DNA of 64,000 nt, from positions 62,001 to 126,000 of the forward strand of contig DASZNF010000004.1 in assembly GCA_035551355.1 (NCBI GenBank), read 5' to 3'. Positions 63,680-64,000 of this stretch are shown one piece after another (the stretch's first letter is position 1; every line of letters begins with the position of its first letter). The stretch is from DATATV01 sp035551355 (GTDB lineage Bacteria; Actinomycetota; Actinomycetes; Mycobacteriales; Pseudonocardiaceae). The position numbers and the translations under genes were made by a program. The notes under the pieces were generated by a model. It worked only from the letters and a program-made list of their open reading frames with translations. It made no database searches and had not been told where the DNA came from.

Positions 63680-64000
63680 CTGTCCCTCCCGTGCCGAACA
63701 GTGTGCCCAGCTCGGTCCTCGGGCGCTGCGCCCCGGCCAGGCGCAGGCCGGCCCACACACTCACCTGGTTGGCGGTGAGCACCGGCTTGCCGACGCGAGC
63801 CTCCAGCTCGTCCAGCCAGGCCACGGTGTGCAACGCGGTGTCGGGGACCAAGACCGCCTCGGCGTCGGGATGGTCATTCGCGGCGACGAAGTCGAGCACG
63901 TCCTCTCGGCGTAGCGTACCGACCTCCGCGGCCGTGATGATGCCGCGACAGCTCAATGCGACCACTTCGACACCTGCGACGGCCAGAAACGCGGCGAACC
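63663..64000 (-). CDS. C-terminal part of a maleate isomerase/arylmalonate decarboxylase-family protein
   Basis: The gene runs off the right edge; about 112 C-terminal codons are present. FLAVAGVEVVAL, the D-D-spaced middle and GKPVLTANQVSVWAGLRLAG match the Asp/Glu-racemase-like family of maleate isomerases and arylmalonate decarboxylases. The place where these enzymes usually carry the second catalytic cysteine (SCTNxRT type) reads VPDTALHT here, so that cysteine is absent. The substrate is unknown. It overlaps the GntR regulator gene by 17 bases. Confidence 0.7.
   Translation of the reverse strand, partial: FAAFLAVAGVEVVALSCRGIITAAEVGTLRREDVLDFVAANDHPDAEAVLVPDTALHTVAWLDELEARVGKPVLTANQVSVWAGLRLAGAQRPRTELGTLFGTGGTDESGR

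Overview
The window is high-GC DNA with an actinomycete look. Most starts are ATG or GTG behind GGAGG-like ribosome sites, genes are tightly packed with ATGA and TGATG overlaps, and the regulators are IclR, TetR and GntR types. A codon-independent palindrome (TCCACWGTGGA) recurs in unrelated genes. Nothing fixes the genus. A member of the Pseudonocardiales is my guess from general style, not something the sequence proves. I saw no rRNA, tRNA, insertion sequence or CRISPR array.

Layout: (1) 1-1488: the tail of a molybdopterin oxidoreductase and an Fe(II)/2-oxoglutarate dioxygenase resembling mycobacterial alkylsulfatases. (2) 1541-4009: a secreted alpha/beta hydrolase divergent from a TetR regulator, with two palindromes between them. 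(3) 4082-12185: a catabolic island. An operon on the minus strand encodes a GMC oxidoreductase, a benzoylformate-decarboxylase-like ThDP enzyme and an IclR regulator. A complete sugar-type (CUT2) ABC importer diverges from it. (4) 12286-55300: a nonribosomal peptide cluster on one strand, read from right to left. (5) 55612-62127: a glycerol locus with two glycerol kinases, an IclR regulator, GlpF and GlpD. (6) 62257-64000: a small MscS-like channel, a FadR-type GntR regulator and the end of a maleate isomerase/arylmalonate decarboxylase relative.

The main item is the peptide cluster. In order of transcription it holds a stand-alone penicillin-binding-protein-type thioesterase (predicted cyclase), NRPS A (modules 1-5), NRPS B (modules 6-10), an MFS exporter, an MbtH protein, a cytochrome P450 and a type II thioesterase. 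Most junctions overlap or nearly touch. Module 1 lacks a condensation domain and module 10 ends in an epimerization domain with no thioesterase. This is the architecture seen where a SurE-like PBP-type thioesterase closes the ring in trans. The prediction is a head-to-tail cyclic decapeptide with configuration L-D-D-D-L-D-L-D-L-D. From pocket residues read by eye, positions 3, 4 and 7 look like valine, position 6 aromatic, position 8 basic, position 9 branched aliphatic, and positions 1, 5 and 10 large hydrophobic (Leu or aromatic). Position 2 is unresolved. I cannot match this pattern to a product I know.
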